Shown piece by piece: positions 50,201-62,013 of a stretch of DNA of 64,000 nucleotides (the stretch's first letter is position 1; every line of letters begins with the position of its first letter). The stretch comes from Cunninghamia lanceolata (Eukaryota > Streptophyta > Pinopsida > Cupressales > Cupressaceae), in NCBI GenBank assembly GCA_027924645.1, contig BSBN01000829.1, positions 6,572,001 to 6,636,000 of the forward strand, read 5' to 3'. The notes beneath the pieces are model-generated. The model was not told where the DNA came from, did no database searches, and saw only the letters and a list, made by a program, of their open reading frames with translations. Position numbers and translations under genes: made by a program.

Positions 50201-52185
50201 GTAGCACTGAGTCTAAAATGTCAAAGCATAAAGTGAATAATGATAAGAAGTGCCTGCGGTCTATTGCAAAACATGAGTTGATACCTCTAAGAGGATTACA
50301 TATGACTATTGTATCTACAAGTGAGACAAGAGTTGCCAATCATGAAAAGGTGATCCCGCAGAGAGAAAGAATAGGTAGCCATGTGGCTATGGCATCTACC
50401 TTAGAGAATAGTGGCAAGGCAATAACTAAAATAGAGAACAATGACTTCATTGCAACCTAGGGACACTGATTTGAGCTTGAAGAAAGGAAACTATTGTGAT
50501 AATGAGCAAAGATGCAAGAACGGTGAGACCAAGAGGATATGACTTCAAGGAAATCGACCCAAGGAAGGTAAGAGGAATTTTATTTTGATTTTAACGAAGG
50601 TGTAGACAATTTTTTCTCAACCTTGGTTCCTTCCAGGAGTTACACTGATTCCATACTAAGACTAAAGAAGCTCTACCATAAAGATTGCATGTGCCTCAAC
50701 AAATTTAATGTGGGATGTTACAGAGGGTTAAAAGAATGATGTAGGAAAAGATTAAAATCTCATGGATTAGGTCAGAGGGGAGAAATGTTGCAAATGAGGA
50801 AATGTTCAAATTGATCTACAGGCGAAAATTGTAGTAATCCATTTGAGGAAGAGGTTTAGAGTTACAAAGATGATTTGCAGGCTAAAAGTTTTGCCAAGCC
50901 TTTCCTAGGAGCATCCAACAAGAAGGCAAGGAGTTTACAAAGGTGACATAGGTGAATAACAGATCGATTCCATGCTAGAATAACCAGACAATAAATAAAT
51001 CTAATTCTTCATAGCAAACAGAGACAAGAGAATACAAAAATTCACAAGATATACCTGTACAATTCATGCTCCAAAACTGAATGTTCTTTCAGAATTTCCC
51101 CTCCTTTCTCTGAAAAACATTCCTATGAAACATGCCTTTTTAAAAATTCTCTAGAACAAACATAACCTCAGACATAAAAACCCACCAAAACCTCATTCGA
51201 GACCAAAATAGATAACAACCATTAACTCCAGTAACCCCCAAATCTGTTACACAATCCCCCTCATTAAGAGAAATTTGAAATTTTACTTAACATAGAATTT
51301 CCGTATCTCCAACATATACGACAACTAGCCAACAATAAATGATTATCAAAAAATTATTAAATTAACATCCAATACTATTCTTCAAAATACGATATACTAA
51401 TTAACCATATTAACTTATGACATAGCTACTAATAAAATCATTAACATAATCCATTTAATCTATATTAGAATTTACTTAAATAATATTCCAATTTTGGCAA
51501 AATACCATAATATTCGACAACTATTAATATTCATAATATAATATTACCTCATTATGCATTACCTAGATACACATGGGCTAACTACCCAGAACTCAATAGT
51601 AAACATTCAAACCACATGATGACTAACCAACTGAAGGTTGAACTGACCTAGGGAATAAAACTCATGTTATCTCTGTCAACATTATCCATGGTGTAGGGCC
51701 CACTCAGACCTGCTAAGTCAGGTGGAGTCGAGGCTCGGTACCTGCAACCTACGTAAGAAATAGTGGGTTGTATATGATCAACTGTATATATATATATATC
51801 AAACACACACTGAGACAGAGAATCGCAGCATAGTAGGGTGCTCAATCTGAGAAGTACTACACCGTCCCTGCTCTGAAACAAGACTATAACTATTTCTATT
51901 TAAAATCAGATGCATAAACATGATATTATCAAACCATCACTAAACATGTCCATCTCATCATAACTGGAAAAACAACAATGTCATCATTAACTCATACCAC
52001 ATGTTAGAATTAAATCAGTCGAACATAGTCTATCACAATCAGAATAAGCATAAACCATAGTCTCAATAACTCAAATGTCTCCGAACTATTTGGATGCAAA
52101 GGAAAAGCTAACAACTGTCTCAGATCAAACAGAGAGTAATGTAAAACTATCAGCTATCACAAGGCAAAAATGAGGGGGCATTATA
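47231..52185 (-). repeat. Tekay-like element 5' LTR (4,955 bases)
   Basis: Partner of 37458-42436. The outer end reads TATAATGCCCCC, with A where TG is expected; the inner end GCATCACA is intact. A TATATATATATATAT tract at 51785-51799, about 390 bases inside the LTR, could hold the promoter TATA box. The longest open frame in the LTR is 49947-50339 (130 codons, minus); in the other LTR it is cut by one TAG, and it shows no domain. Confidence 0.93.
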
Positions 52186-52190
52186 GATCA

Positions 52191-53301
52191 TGAGTTTTCA
52201 ATGGCTAGTTACTTTATCTCAGTGGTTTGGTGTTTAGACTCTGATCTTGCACCATATCTCTAGGCCACACCATACTTTATGGCATGCACTTTGTTTCTGA
52301 TGATTGTGGCCTTTATCATTGATGTGCCATGTCTACTCTTAATGTGTGCCATTTGAAGTGGCCTTACTATGTACCTTATGGTTGAGGCGTTTTGCATATA
52401 GGTGGTGCTTTGTAGTGCTTGCCTTAGTTGATAGGCCGATTGTAGTTCAAAGGCTTACTCCATCTTAAAACTATGCTACACCATTATTCTTTGGACTACG
52501 CCTTTGCTACGATTTTCGTGATGTGCCTATAATGTGATCCTTAGGTAACGCTTGATCTTAAAAAGTAGCACCTACATAAGAAAGGCCACCCCTTTGGTTT
52601 AAATGCTATGATTTTATTAGTGGTTGTGCCATGTTAATAGGTTGTGTTGATTTGAGGTGCTACTCTCTCCTACACCATGCTTTTATATTGTGGATATTCC
52701 ATAGCAGCTCCTTACCTTATATCAAGCCTCCATACACATGCCACCACTTCTTTTTTGAATGATGACTACCTTTCTTCTTAAAATATGTTTTTCTCTTCAT
52801 ACGATTGAGCTGTGGACTGCAATGTTGTGGCTGAGCATTTTGAACTAAGGTAGTGTCACTCCACACTTTATAGGCCAATCCCCTATATGCTTGAAACTTT
52901 TAGTGGCAACCTCTTTTGATAGATCGGGACCTTACTTTGGCATGCAAGGCATGTGCCATGTTTGGAAGGTTGGCTTAACTCTTTTGATGGTGACTATGCA
53001 TTGTATTACTTGTCTCTTATTTTACATTGCTCATCTCTACATTGAAAAATGGATGGAGATGCTTCCTTTTATATGACCTACAACATCTTTATAAATCGAT
53101 GCCATTGATTCTACTCTCAAACAGTGGTGCCTTACCTGATGCTTGTGTCATGAAAGACTCTATACTAAAACCTGTGCCTCCATGGATTGGGATGAAATTG
53201 AAAATGTGAATCCTATGCATCTTTGAAACTTCATGCCACTGAAGGATCCTTGAATTCTACTGATGTAGAAAATTTTGAAAAGGTGTGAAAAATTCTCACC
53301 A
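52191..53301 (-). repeat. Element X 5' LTR, outer part
   Basis: It continues X's LTR from TGAGTTTTCAATGGCTAG and matches 24195-25229 and then 32561-32631 without Y. The outer end is CTCACCA; on the minus strand the LTR starts TGGTGAGAA. ACATG follows at 53302-53306. Confidence 0.88.
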
Positions 53302-53306
53302 ACATG

Positions 53307-54479
53307 TACATGATTCCAATTCCAAATCAAGCAATCACCCAAAGAAAAAGGTTGAAGAGAATTTTCAAGCAAAGAGAATGAATAAGTAACAATAAACTAT
53401 TTTCTTACTTTCTAACCTTTCCAAAAATCCCTAAACATTTTTTTCCTCTTTCTTTCATTTTCCACTAACAAGTTATTTCACAAGTATTACTAACATTTAC
53501 AAATATTTGCAATTAAATTAAATGTTTTCCCAATAAATTAACACACACAATTTAAACAATTTGGATAAGGAATGAAGCCCAAATAATCTTTCAATTCATA
53601 ACGAGATAAAATATCACAATGTTAAATGCATTCGACCATTCCAAGATAACAATTAAATATTTAACTTTCACATCTAAGCATATAGGTAAATCACAAAAAC
53701 TCCTCATTAAGAAATGTATAAACTAAATATTTAATACAAATGCAAACTAGGAGATATAATAAATACATGTAATGAGAACACACACATTACTAGTTTATTT
53801 ATAATACATGGATCTAGAATTGACATTGATTTGGATCTTGATAATTTCATAGATATCAACAAAATACATCTCGTAACTTGAATCAAGTAAGATAGGGAGG
53901 ATACACACAACATATTTGCCCAAACCAAATTGTCTCCAATTAACCACCATTGGGACTAAACCTATGCCTACACACTCAATAAAATATTAGGCATACTTGA
54001 TCCATACATGATAGCCAGAGCACAATATAAACACCCATTTGATATCATATAAAGGAAAGAGCATCAATAAACTAAATCAACTAATAATCATTCCAATCCA
54101 CATAATCCAGAAACACAATGTAGAAATTGATAATCATAAAAAATATGATGTTGAACTAGATAACATAATCAAATCACATATATCATATATAGTGAAAATA
54201 ATGAAACAAACATTGAAATATTTTAGACACACATAGTCACAATGTATGCATCCAATAATACATAGTCAAACATCAAATGCTAATACAAAACACCATCATT
54301 AAAATATATCAATGACAACACAAAGCACCATCGATAGGTACAATATCAAAATAAGGTATATACATGTAATTGTATAAGGCACATATTCTTGAGGCATGAT
54401 AGCATATGTGAGAAGAAAAGGGACATGTAGCCTTCCATGAAATTTCCTTTTGCCAAGTAGAGATAAAGGTAAGATTGAA
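53307..54479. other. Right flank of X, no gene seen
   Basis: Very AT-rich sequence. Short open frames (for example 53731-53928, 54039-54236) show no domain. Confidence 0.5.
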
Positions 54480-55215
54480 CCAACAGGTCAGTGAAATGAC
54501 TTTCTAGTGCAAGTTGGTGGAGGTTATTTCTAGCACTAGGAGCACTAAAGGTGACTTTGGCAGCATTTTAAGTTCATACTTTCTAGCACGGATTTTGGAG
54601 GTTGATGCATTAAGTCATTAAAGAGTATTTTCAGCGCAATGACAATCAAGAGTGATTTTAGCGCAAGTCTATCATCCACATTTCCAACACAATGGATTAC
54701 TTGTTCTAGCATGAAATTTTGAAGGTTTTGACTTGTGCAATTTGCATAAGGTAGTATATAGGTCAAGAAGGATTGATTTTGGCGTAGAGGTGCTAAGACT
54801 AGTAGTGAAGTTTTAGTTTAATCTTGTCAAGGAAAATCATGCTTGCAGAGGTCACAATGGTTTATCAATTGCAAAAAGAACCCAAAACTCAAGTAAAGTC
54901 CTTATATACTCCCCCAATTTGTGCCATTAATGCAGTGTACGTCTACAAAGTCGACGTGAACTGAACTCAGCGGGACTTTGGGCATCTTCTAACTTTGCGC
55001 TATTTTCAGGGTCAACTGACTTTTGCATGGGTTTAGGGTTTCTCTGACAAATTTGGTGAAGGGAAATTTAAGCGCAAGTTAGCGAAGGTGAATTTTAGTG
55101 CAAAGTCAGTAGTGGAAGAATCTAGCGCAATGGCAGTGAAAGATGATATTAGTGTTAAGTCAGTGACATGCTGATTTAGTGCTAAGGTCTATGGGGGAGG
55201 TTTTTAGCGTAGAGG
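54480..55215. repeat. Degenerate ~27-base tandem repeat with TTTTAGCGCAA
   Basis: GCGCAA or a one- to three-base variant starts at 55072, 55098, 55125, 55152, 55179 and 55207, a spacing of 26-28 bases. A second group has it at 54634, 54661 and 54687, with looser copies at 54563, 54586 and 54709. The phrase before it is usually ATTTTA or TTCTA, and AGTCAGTG or AAGTTRG often follows. Between the groups (54800-55060) only a few scattered copies occur. Confidence 0.6.
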
Positions 55216-57149
55216 ACCTAATTGAATTGAATTTGATGACAAAGGACACTTAGCTTACCCTTTTGAAACCCTATGGTAACCCAAACACTCTCAATTAAGT
55301 GGGATTTACAATTTTGACCTTAACTTTCAAATGGATCATTTTGATAACGCAACTTGAGCATACTAGGAACTAACAGAAATTGAGCTGGCAGTCATAGCCA
55401 CAATATGAGCAAAGGGGGGGCATTTAGTGAAATGGGGCGTGTGTGCAAGGCACAACAAAATGCTTATTTTTTTTCAAAATTTTCAAATTTATGCAATATT
55501 TTCAATGTAAGATGGAAAATATGACATGAATTAATGCAAGATCTAATTATAACACTCAATAAGATGCAAGTTCAATAAAAACATGTGTTCACCAAAATGT
55601 TAAGAGGTAAAAGGGGGGAAGATGGAATGTATAGATTCACTAAATCAAACCCTCCTTTCACTCTATCATTCAAGGACAAGGACCAATCCAAGCCACTACA
55701 AGATGGAAGAGGGATCAACTACAAATCTTTATGCTTCTTTTTGTCAAGGGAAGATGAGATTTAACCAAGATTTTTATCAAACCCTAGGCTAAGTATGAAG
55801 GAAACCCTAGTTATAACATAATTATCTTGAAACAGATGAACAAAAATAGAAATCTGGAAACCAAAAGTACATAGAGGATCAGTAAGATGTTAGAACCTAT
55901 CTCTTGAATGAAGAGGTGTCAGAGGACAAATTTGGCAACTACCCAAGTCTAGATGTTGGATTTTGCCAGAGGTCAGAATTGATGAAATGTTGTAGATGAT
56001 GTCTAGAACTCATATCTAGAATCTTGAGGCCCTATAGACTAGGGTGGCAACTACCTAAGTCTATTCAGGAGGGTTTTCCAGAATTGTTTTTAGATCCTAA
56101 AACTCAATTTTCTACACTTCTTCCCTGTAGCTCCACTTTTCCTAAAACCTGTACTTATAACCTACACACAAGATGACAAGAGAGGTGTTTGGGGGTTGTG
56201 GTGTTTAGGAGCTTGTCTCAGTCAAGCCCCAGGTTAACATTCAAGTTTTTCCAACACCGTTGTCAATGAAAGAGCATGCTCTTGTACAATAGAGGCTCAA
56301 GATAATCCAAGTGATGAAATGATTCAAATGATTTAAATAGCAATGATGTCACCTCAAAGGTGAAGCCCTTGGGAGGATGAAACCTCTTCAACTCACAAGG
56401 AGATGGATGATGATACCAAATCTGCAACAAACACACAAATACAAACACAAATTTGTAACAAGAACACAATGAATGCCTTGAATTCTCTTTGCTCCAATAT
56501 CATAAGTTTGCAATATCCATCTAGGTGTAAAATGACATCATAAACTCACTTATATATGCTTTCCCACTAACATTTACGAATTTAAATCACAAAAGCTGAC
56601 AAGAAACATTTTGGAAGGGCCCCAACTCACATACCAAAAGTTAGCCTCAACCAATTAGGAGAGACTTGGGCGGTTGGCACCCAAGTCTAGGTGCCTAAAT
56701 TGGGTCAAGGTTAAGCAAAAGGAGGCCTGAAGGGTCCAAAATGTCATGGGTGTTGGGGAATTTCCTTTGGGATGATCAATTATAATGTATAATGAAGCAA
56801 ATAGGATCTAGGAGCTAAACTAGGAGGTAAAAAGGCATGTGGCCACTTTTTACTCCATAACACATATGTAAGGTGGAAGTATAGAGAAGACTTTCCTTTG
56901 TTGTAATAATGAGAGTTTAAGTCTATAGAGCCCCAATTATCCCTAGACAAGGGGTTATATGTTTGAAAATTAGAAGAGGAGTCATATGAATTCTAGATAG
57001 GTATATTAGATATATAAGGTATGTCACTCAAAGATGGTGGAGGAAGTATTTTTATATCTTTTAGGAAAGAAGTGGGAGCCTTTGTAGAAGTATCAAGGGA
57101 TGGTTTTTGTGATGTCTCCTTGGTAAATATTTGGGAAAGGGGTGAGGTA
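55216..57149. other. Non-coding region, possibly an old LTR or leader
   Basis: No gene identified. An AGGTAAAAGGGGGGAAGATGG run at about 55604-55624 is purine-rich like a polypurine tract. The minus-strand frame 56263-56469 has no recognised domain. It lies next to the Gypsy protease remnant on the same strand, so it may belong to the same dead element. Confidence 0.3.
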
Positions 57150-57721
57150 CATGTAATTAGGTTAATGAGAGTTTAACATTTAATAGTTTAATAATGTTGC
57201 AAAGGACCTTTGTCAACATAGATGGTATAAATTTTAACATTATGTATAATTTAAAATACTGATAAAGGGTAGATGGGACAACATGCATTTGACGGATCCA
57301 TCAACAACCAAGAAGGATATTATAAGTGTGTTTACATAGTGCATGACATTAGACAATGTATTGAGAGTGATAAGATCTGTTGTGATATGCAAGGTAATTG
57401 TCAGGCTATAGATTCATGACTAACATTATCAAAACCATGAATAAAGATCTTAGATTTATTTAAGTTGGAGTAAATGACATGGACATGATCAAGATAATTA
57501 GTACTACAAATATTTAGCCATGAGCTATTGTCAATAAGAACCCCTTTAACACCATTTTTCTTGAATCTTACAACTGTAATTAATGGAAGGGCTTCTTGAA
57601 GAGTTGATGGCGATGGGAGTCCATCTAAAGACAGAAATATCTTATGTAGGTTTAAACAAAGAAGTGAGTTGATCGAGGAGGGGAGAAGGTTTAATACATA
57701 TATTTTGTAGGACTTGCTCAA
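57150..57721 (-). pseudogene. Ty3/Gypsy protease remnant (Tat/Athila-like)
   Basis: Open frame 57401-57721 contains ALPLITVVRFKKNGVKGVLIDNSSWLNI, written here as two blocks: ALPLITVVRF, then VKGVLIDNSSWLNI, followed by KIFIHGFDN. In plant Tat/Athila-type Gypsy proteases the layout is hydrophobic strand, then VDGG/DTGA active site, then IRGFD. Here the active site reads DNSS, so catalysis is unlikely. After a frame change the family's next block YNILLGC-WIRQMHVVPSTLYQYFK is readable near 57330-57240 (YNILLGRPWIH-M-AVPST in relatives). RT and integrase are not found beside it. Confidence 0.7.
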
Positions 57722-59590
57722 GGATGGATCTATGAGTAGAAGAAGTTTTGAGGAGGTCTAATAAGGATATTTTGGATTGGGTTGGCTATAATTCATATTA
57801 TAAGATCATAATATTTAAGTTTTTTAGTGAGAAGACAAAGTGGAAGTGCAATTTTGATAGGAGGAAGTGATGTTCAGGTCAATGTTTTTTTCTTATTTTA
57901 TCAATTATTGTAGGTATGACTAATAGTATGATAATATTATATAGGGGGAGATTCATGTACTGTGATTGGAGTAATAACAACAATGTTGATGTACAAATGT
58001 GAAGTGTGGTACTAGTGACATTTGAATCAATATTGGGAGAAACTCTATACCTAGGACAAAAAGTGGGGGTTGATTTAAATAAATCTAGATATGACTTGTT
58101 AGGTTACTTTAAAGCATGTGTGATAATATGTGTGTGATTACAAGAAGAGACAAGAGGATTCACATTAAGTGAATTGAGACATGATTGAGCGAGGGATGGA
58201 GAATGAATATGGGTTAGACCCGACCTTATCATCATGTTTGGAGAACCCCAAAAACCATAGAATCATCTATGAAATCATTTGACTTGGAAAACTTTTCCTG
58301 GATCCCTTTGCTAAATATTTACCTCCTTTTGGCATCGCTATGATCCATATGGTCCAGACTATGCATAGTTACTCTCTATAAAATGTACCTTGCTAGCATC
58401 ATCTTTATGGTCATACTTATGGCATAGCTAAAAAGGTATATTTGATAATTTTTTCCTATTTATTGGTAGGTTAATAAAGTCCACATTGGAGCTATGATCC
58501 TATACATATTGATTGGCAAGCTACTATAGACCTACCCTAATACTTTCCATGCCTAGGTACATTGCAAGGTACTAACCAAACTAAGTAGTCAAACCCTAGT
58601 TGCTAATGACTGGGGCCACACTAGACAAGTAGTGACAATCTCCATCGACCACCCATTACTTTGACCACCCACCTCCATTAGTGGCCCAAAACAACTTGCA
58701 TACCATAACAATTGTTTCAAAACATTAAAATGGGTAGTCTTGTAAATTTTTAGGGTGGTTTAAAAATTCTAGGTGGAATCTCCAAATATTCTAAGCATAT
58801 TCATGTTCCGTAGTTTCTTGGTGATGATAAGTGCTTTCTGCATAGTCATAAATGGTTTTCAAATGTTGGATGGTTTGGTGTTTTACTAACATCAACATTA
58901 TGTTAACAACCTTCCTCTCTAACCCTACCACTTCACCATTTGCACGTTTTATTTTACATGATCTTCAAGGGCTTCATTCTCATTCATCTGAACAATTTTG
59001 GCTTCAAGTCTTTCTTCTTTAGTTGGTGGTGGTGAGTTTTGAGGGGGGGATTTGGAGGTTCATTTGTAGGTGGGTTTCAATAGAGAACTCATATTTTTTC
59101 ATTTTCTATATTCATAAAAATATACTTATTCTACTTATGTTTTTAAAAAAAAAAATCTTACACCTTAAACATAAAATAGAAAAATAACAAAAAATTAAAA
59201 AATCAACATTCTTAGATGCTTAGAAGGATGTTACTACTAGAGGAGGAGGATTTTAAGGTTAGATATAAAGGTTTTCTCAATTACCTATTTCATGGTTCTA
59301 TATTTGTTAGTACAAGGTGAAATTGATTTTGTAGGCCTATAGTAGGGTTTTTAATTTTTTTAAGACCAAATAGTTGGTCGAGATTATAAATCTAGGAGTT
59401 TATATATTTGGTTAGGTTTGGTTGTCCAAACTATTAGATATCTAGTCATACAAAATATCAAATCATGCTTGTGTATGTAATCTTGATTGGATATCTAGTC
59501 TAGGTTGATCGAATATTTGGTCTTGCCAAAAACGTTGGTACCACAACATTGCCACTTTTCCACCCCCATTTCATTCCTCCCACCCAAGTG
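57722..59590. other. Intergenic, no gene seen
   Basis: Short coding-like fragments only. There is an A-run at about 59145-59155 and a G-run near 59043. Confidence 0.5.
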
Positions 59591-60290
59591 ATGGAAGGTG
59601 ATTCTTTAGATAGAGTAATTTCAGACTATTCTATATTGTCTCAATTTCTTCCCAAATCTTGTGCTATGTTTTCTCTTGCATAAATGTTCCATTTGGATAA
59701 TACTATCATTTGGGTAAATATTCTAGAGATTACTAGGGTTTTTAATTTGAGGGTGTTGATTATGGTTAACTTTAAGAGTATGATGGGAGATTTTACTATA
59801 GATAAATCCACTCAAGATTAAATTTTCCATGTGGTTCTTCAAGAACATGAGGCTAATTTGTTTGTTGTGGTTGTTGAATAAGTTGTAGAGCTTGATAAAT
59901 GTGATGATTCAATTTATTATTTGTAGGAGGATATTTTGGTCTTAAGGAAGAAAATCTTTTTTTTTCTTTAGAAAGAACATTTTGACATCATTCTGCAAGG
60001 ATCTAGCCATGGCTATCACATTCTCAAGATCACCCGTAAGAATAATAAGCTATAAAATTCTAACTTGTTTTCAATGTCATCGTTGTTGGATGACATTCTA
60101 TGGAAGAAAAAAACTATTTTATGGTTAACCCAAGGGTGAAATATCCCTATCAACATAATGGGTCACAAAAGAAGAAACACATTTAAGGTGATAACCCTAG
60201 AAATACTATAACTACAACCAGAGGAATATTTGGTGGTGGTGGTGGTGAAGTTTTTGTCACTACATTAGGATCTTTATATCACTAAGAGGT
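59591..60290 (+). pseudogene. Unrecognised decayed ORF
   Basis: From the ATG at 59591 one frame can be followed for more than 200 codons with protein-like composition (DSLDRVISDYSILSQFLP, NILEITRVFNLRVLIMVNF, FHVVLQEHEANLFVVVVE, HFDIILQGSSHGYHILK), cut by stops, several of them TAA. A (GGT)n run near 60229-60247 gives a Val/Gly run. I cannot assign a family; it could be a Gag-like protein. Confidence 0.35.
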
Positions 60291-60962
60291 GAGGCTCTTA
60301 TGTTTATGAATTTATATTTGATGGCCCCATGAATTATAATTCTATCTAGTTTTGAACTTTTTTCAATTTATTTTCTTGGTTGGTTGTGTCCTTGGTTAGT
60401 TTGTAAGTGAGTTTAGTGCCTTCAAGCTTCTAAGGTAGAAGTACTTAATTTTATCGATGTTAATTTTTCCCTTTTCTTTATATTTTGTATACATTAATTT
60501 TATATTCAGGAAGGTCCTTCATAAAACCCACATTTACTAATAGAAAGAAATATTGTAATACTACCATCATGACATTTAGGTAATTAAAATTGCTACTTGA
60601 TAATCAATCTCAAAAATTGTATATATTCATATAATGTTACATAATAAATATTTCTCAAATAAAATCACAATACTAATATACTAAGATAATGTATTTAACC
60701 AATATTTAAACATTATACTACTATCTAACTTTTAAATATTAAAATATTACAAAGAAAAAAGATTAGAATTTTTTTCCTCCATTTGGTAAGTTTTATGATT
60801 ACATTAAAAAAACCCGACATTTAGTAACAAATTAATTTAGATTTTTTAATAAGCATCATTTTTCTTGATTTTGAGACCAATCTAAAACAAGTGTCCCATA
60901 TAATAGGAACATAATTATTCATGGTTTATTAGTCTTTGTTGATGTTCAAATATACACTTGAA

Positions 60963-61617
60963 TGTTGCACTTGCATGCAAACTTGTTGTCAACATGGGAA
61001 GATTTGAAAATGTGGGACATGACTTGTAAAATGACCTTTGATATTTGGAAGCCAACTCTTTGTAGGATATTCAATGATTTCAATTCTAACATGTAGGAAA
61101 AAGGAAGAGGAAAACTTGAAAATAAATCACAACTAAAAGGTGACACACTAATTTAAAAGCCCTCTTGTTTGCATATGTAGATGTCAGCCAAGATCTGCAA
61201 ACAATAATCAAAATAAACTTCCATGAAGTATAAGCACAGAAAAACCAAATATGATATTCAAGAGATGATGAAAATGTACAAAGAGCCTTACATATATAGG
61301 CAAGGAGAAGGAGGTGAGAAGGAGAGAACCAACTATGACTAACCCTCAATGTGATGAATGCATGTGTGCATATGTGGAGTGTGGAGGGTGATGGACAAAT
61401 GTATCCAACCTCCCATAAGATGAGGAGAAAATAGCTCCAACCTCTAATGAGGTGGAATGTCAAAATGACTGACCTCAAGTCTGCACATGTGGTCAGACAA
61501 AAAAGTGTCTAACCTCAAAAAGTGAATGTAACCTTTAATGTCAAGGTTAAGTTAGACCTAGCCACTAAGTGTGACTTAAGCCTAGGTGTGAGTTAGGATA
61601 AACACTACACTCTAACA
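60963..61617 (-). repeat. LTR of a second Copia-type element
   Basis: On the minus strand it starts TGTTAGAGTG right after a polypurine tract (CTTAAGGGGG, 61618-61627) and can be followed to GTGCAACA at 60963, about 655 bases. It has a TATA box, CTATATATG, near 61297. The region before it (61618-61850) matches the pre-LTR sequence of the Copia fragment at 14569-14820 in several blocks (CCCACTGG, GTACCTCATCA, GGGCCCCA), so the family is probably related. The outer boundary is less certain than the inner one. No pol sequence is left. Confidence 0.6.
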
Positions 61618-62013
61618 CCCCCTTAAGTGATACATAGGGAGTATAAATGCTAAAAGAAAATATGGGGCCCGAGAACAAACCTTGATGAGGTACGCATGTA
61701 CAATAGAAATTTCTCACAAATGGAGTGAAGGACAAAACCCAGTGGGAAAAACCCCTCTCCAAAAGAGAAATGAAGAATGAAAATGTACAAGTGAAAAGAA
61801 GAGAGATAGAAGGAAGACTCTATTGGGATAGGAAAATTTAAAATTTTCTTGTAATCTTACTCATCCATACCTGACTAGATCAAAAAACATTATGCCCAAA
61901 AGTCATGATGATAACTGGTGTATTCCATTAAAATCACAAGCTTTCACAACAAGTGAGTGTATCACTCACTAAATTACACTAAAATGAAGGGCTTCAATTT
62001 CTAAGATTTAGCA
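61618..62013 (-). mobile_element. 3' untranslated part of the second Copia-type element
   Basis: It holds the polypurine tract and about 230 bases of sequence shared with the other Copia fragment, then an unrecognised AT-rich stretch up to a sharp change of style at about 62014. The minus-strand frame 61565-61762 is a by-product. Confidence 0.45.

Larger units (their letters stand above)
37458..52185 (-). mobile_element. Ty3/Gypsy chromovirus (Tekay/Del-like), nested in X
   Basis: The 14.7 kb element is complete in structure: 5' LTR 47231-52185, primer site, single gag-pol frame, polypurine tract and 3' LTR 37458-42436. Target-site duplications GATCA lie at 37453-37457 and 52186-52190; the empty site with one GATCA is at 24190-24194 in X's other LTR. 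Gene order gag, protease, RT, RNase H, integrase, chromodomain in one frame places it among chromoviruses; a single gag-pol ORF opening MPRGRGRGHGRG and the LTR start TGTAATGCC fit the Tekay/Del group. The LTRs (about 4.97 kb each) are together twice as long as the 4,794-base inside. Confidence 0.95.
22105..53301 (-). mobile_element. Element X: gag-only LTR retrotransposon holding two nested insertions
   Basis: LTR pair: left = 22105-25234 plus 32561-32631 (3,201 bases); right = 35382-37457 plus 52191-53301 (3,187 bases). The lengths agree only if elements Y and the Tekay-like element are taken out. The minus-strand LTR begins TGGTGAGAATTTTTC. Flanking duplications are ACATG. The internal part (32632-35381, 2,750 bases) holds a primer site and a Gag-like frame, with no protease, RT, RNase H or integrase motif seen. 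Own sequence is about 9.1 kb. It must be older than Y and the Tekay-like element because both sit inside its LTRs. It was presumably mobilised by proteins of an autonomous relative. Confidence 0.85.

Noticed and set aside
52186..53301. A duplicated host gene region shared by 22105-25234, 35382-37457 and 52191-53301.
   Set aside because: First read as a segmental duplication, but the TSDs, the primer site and the Gag between the copies show it is the LTR pair of element X.
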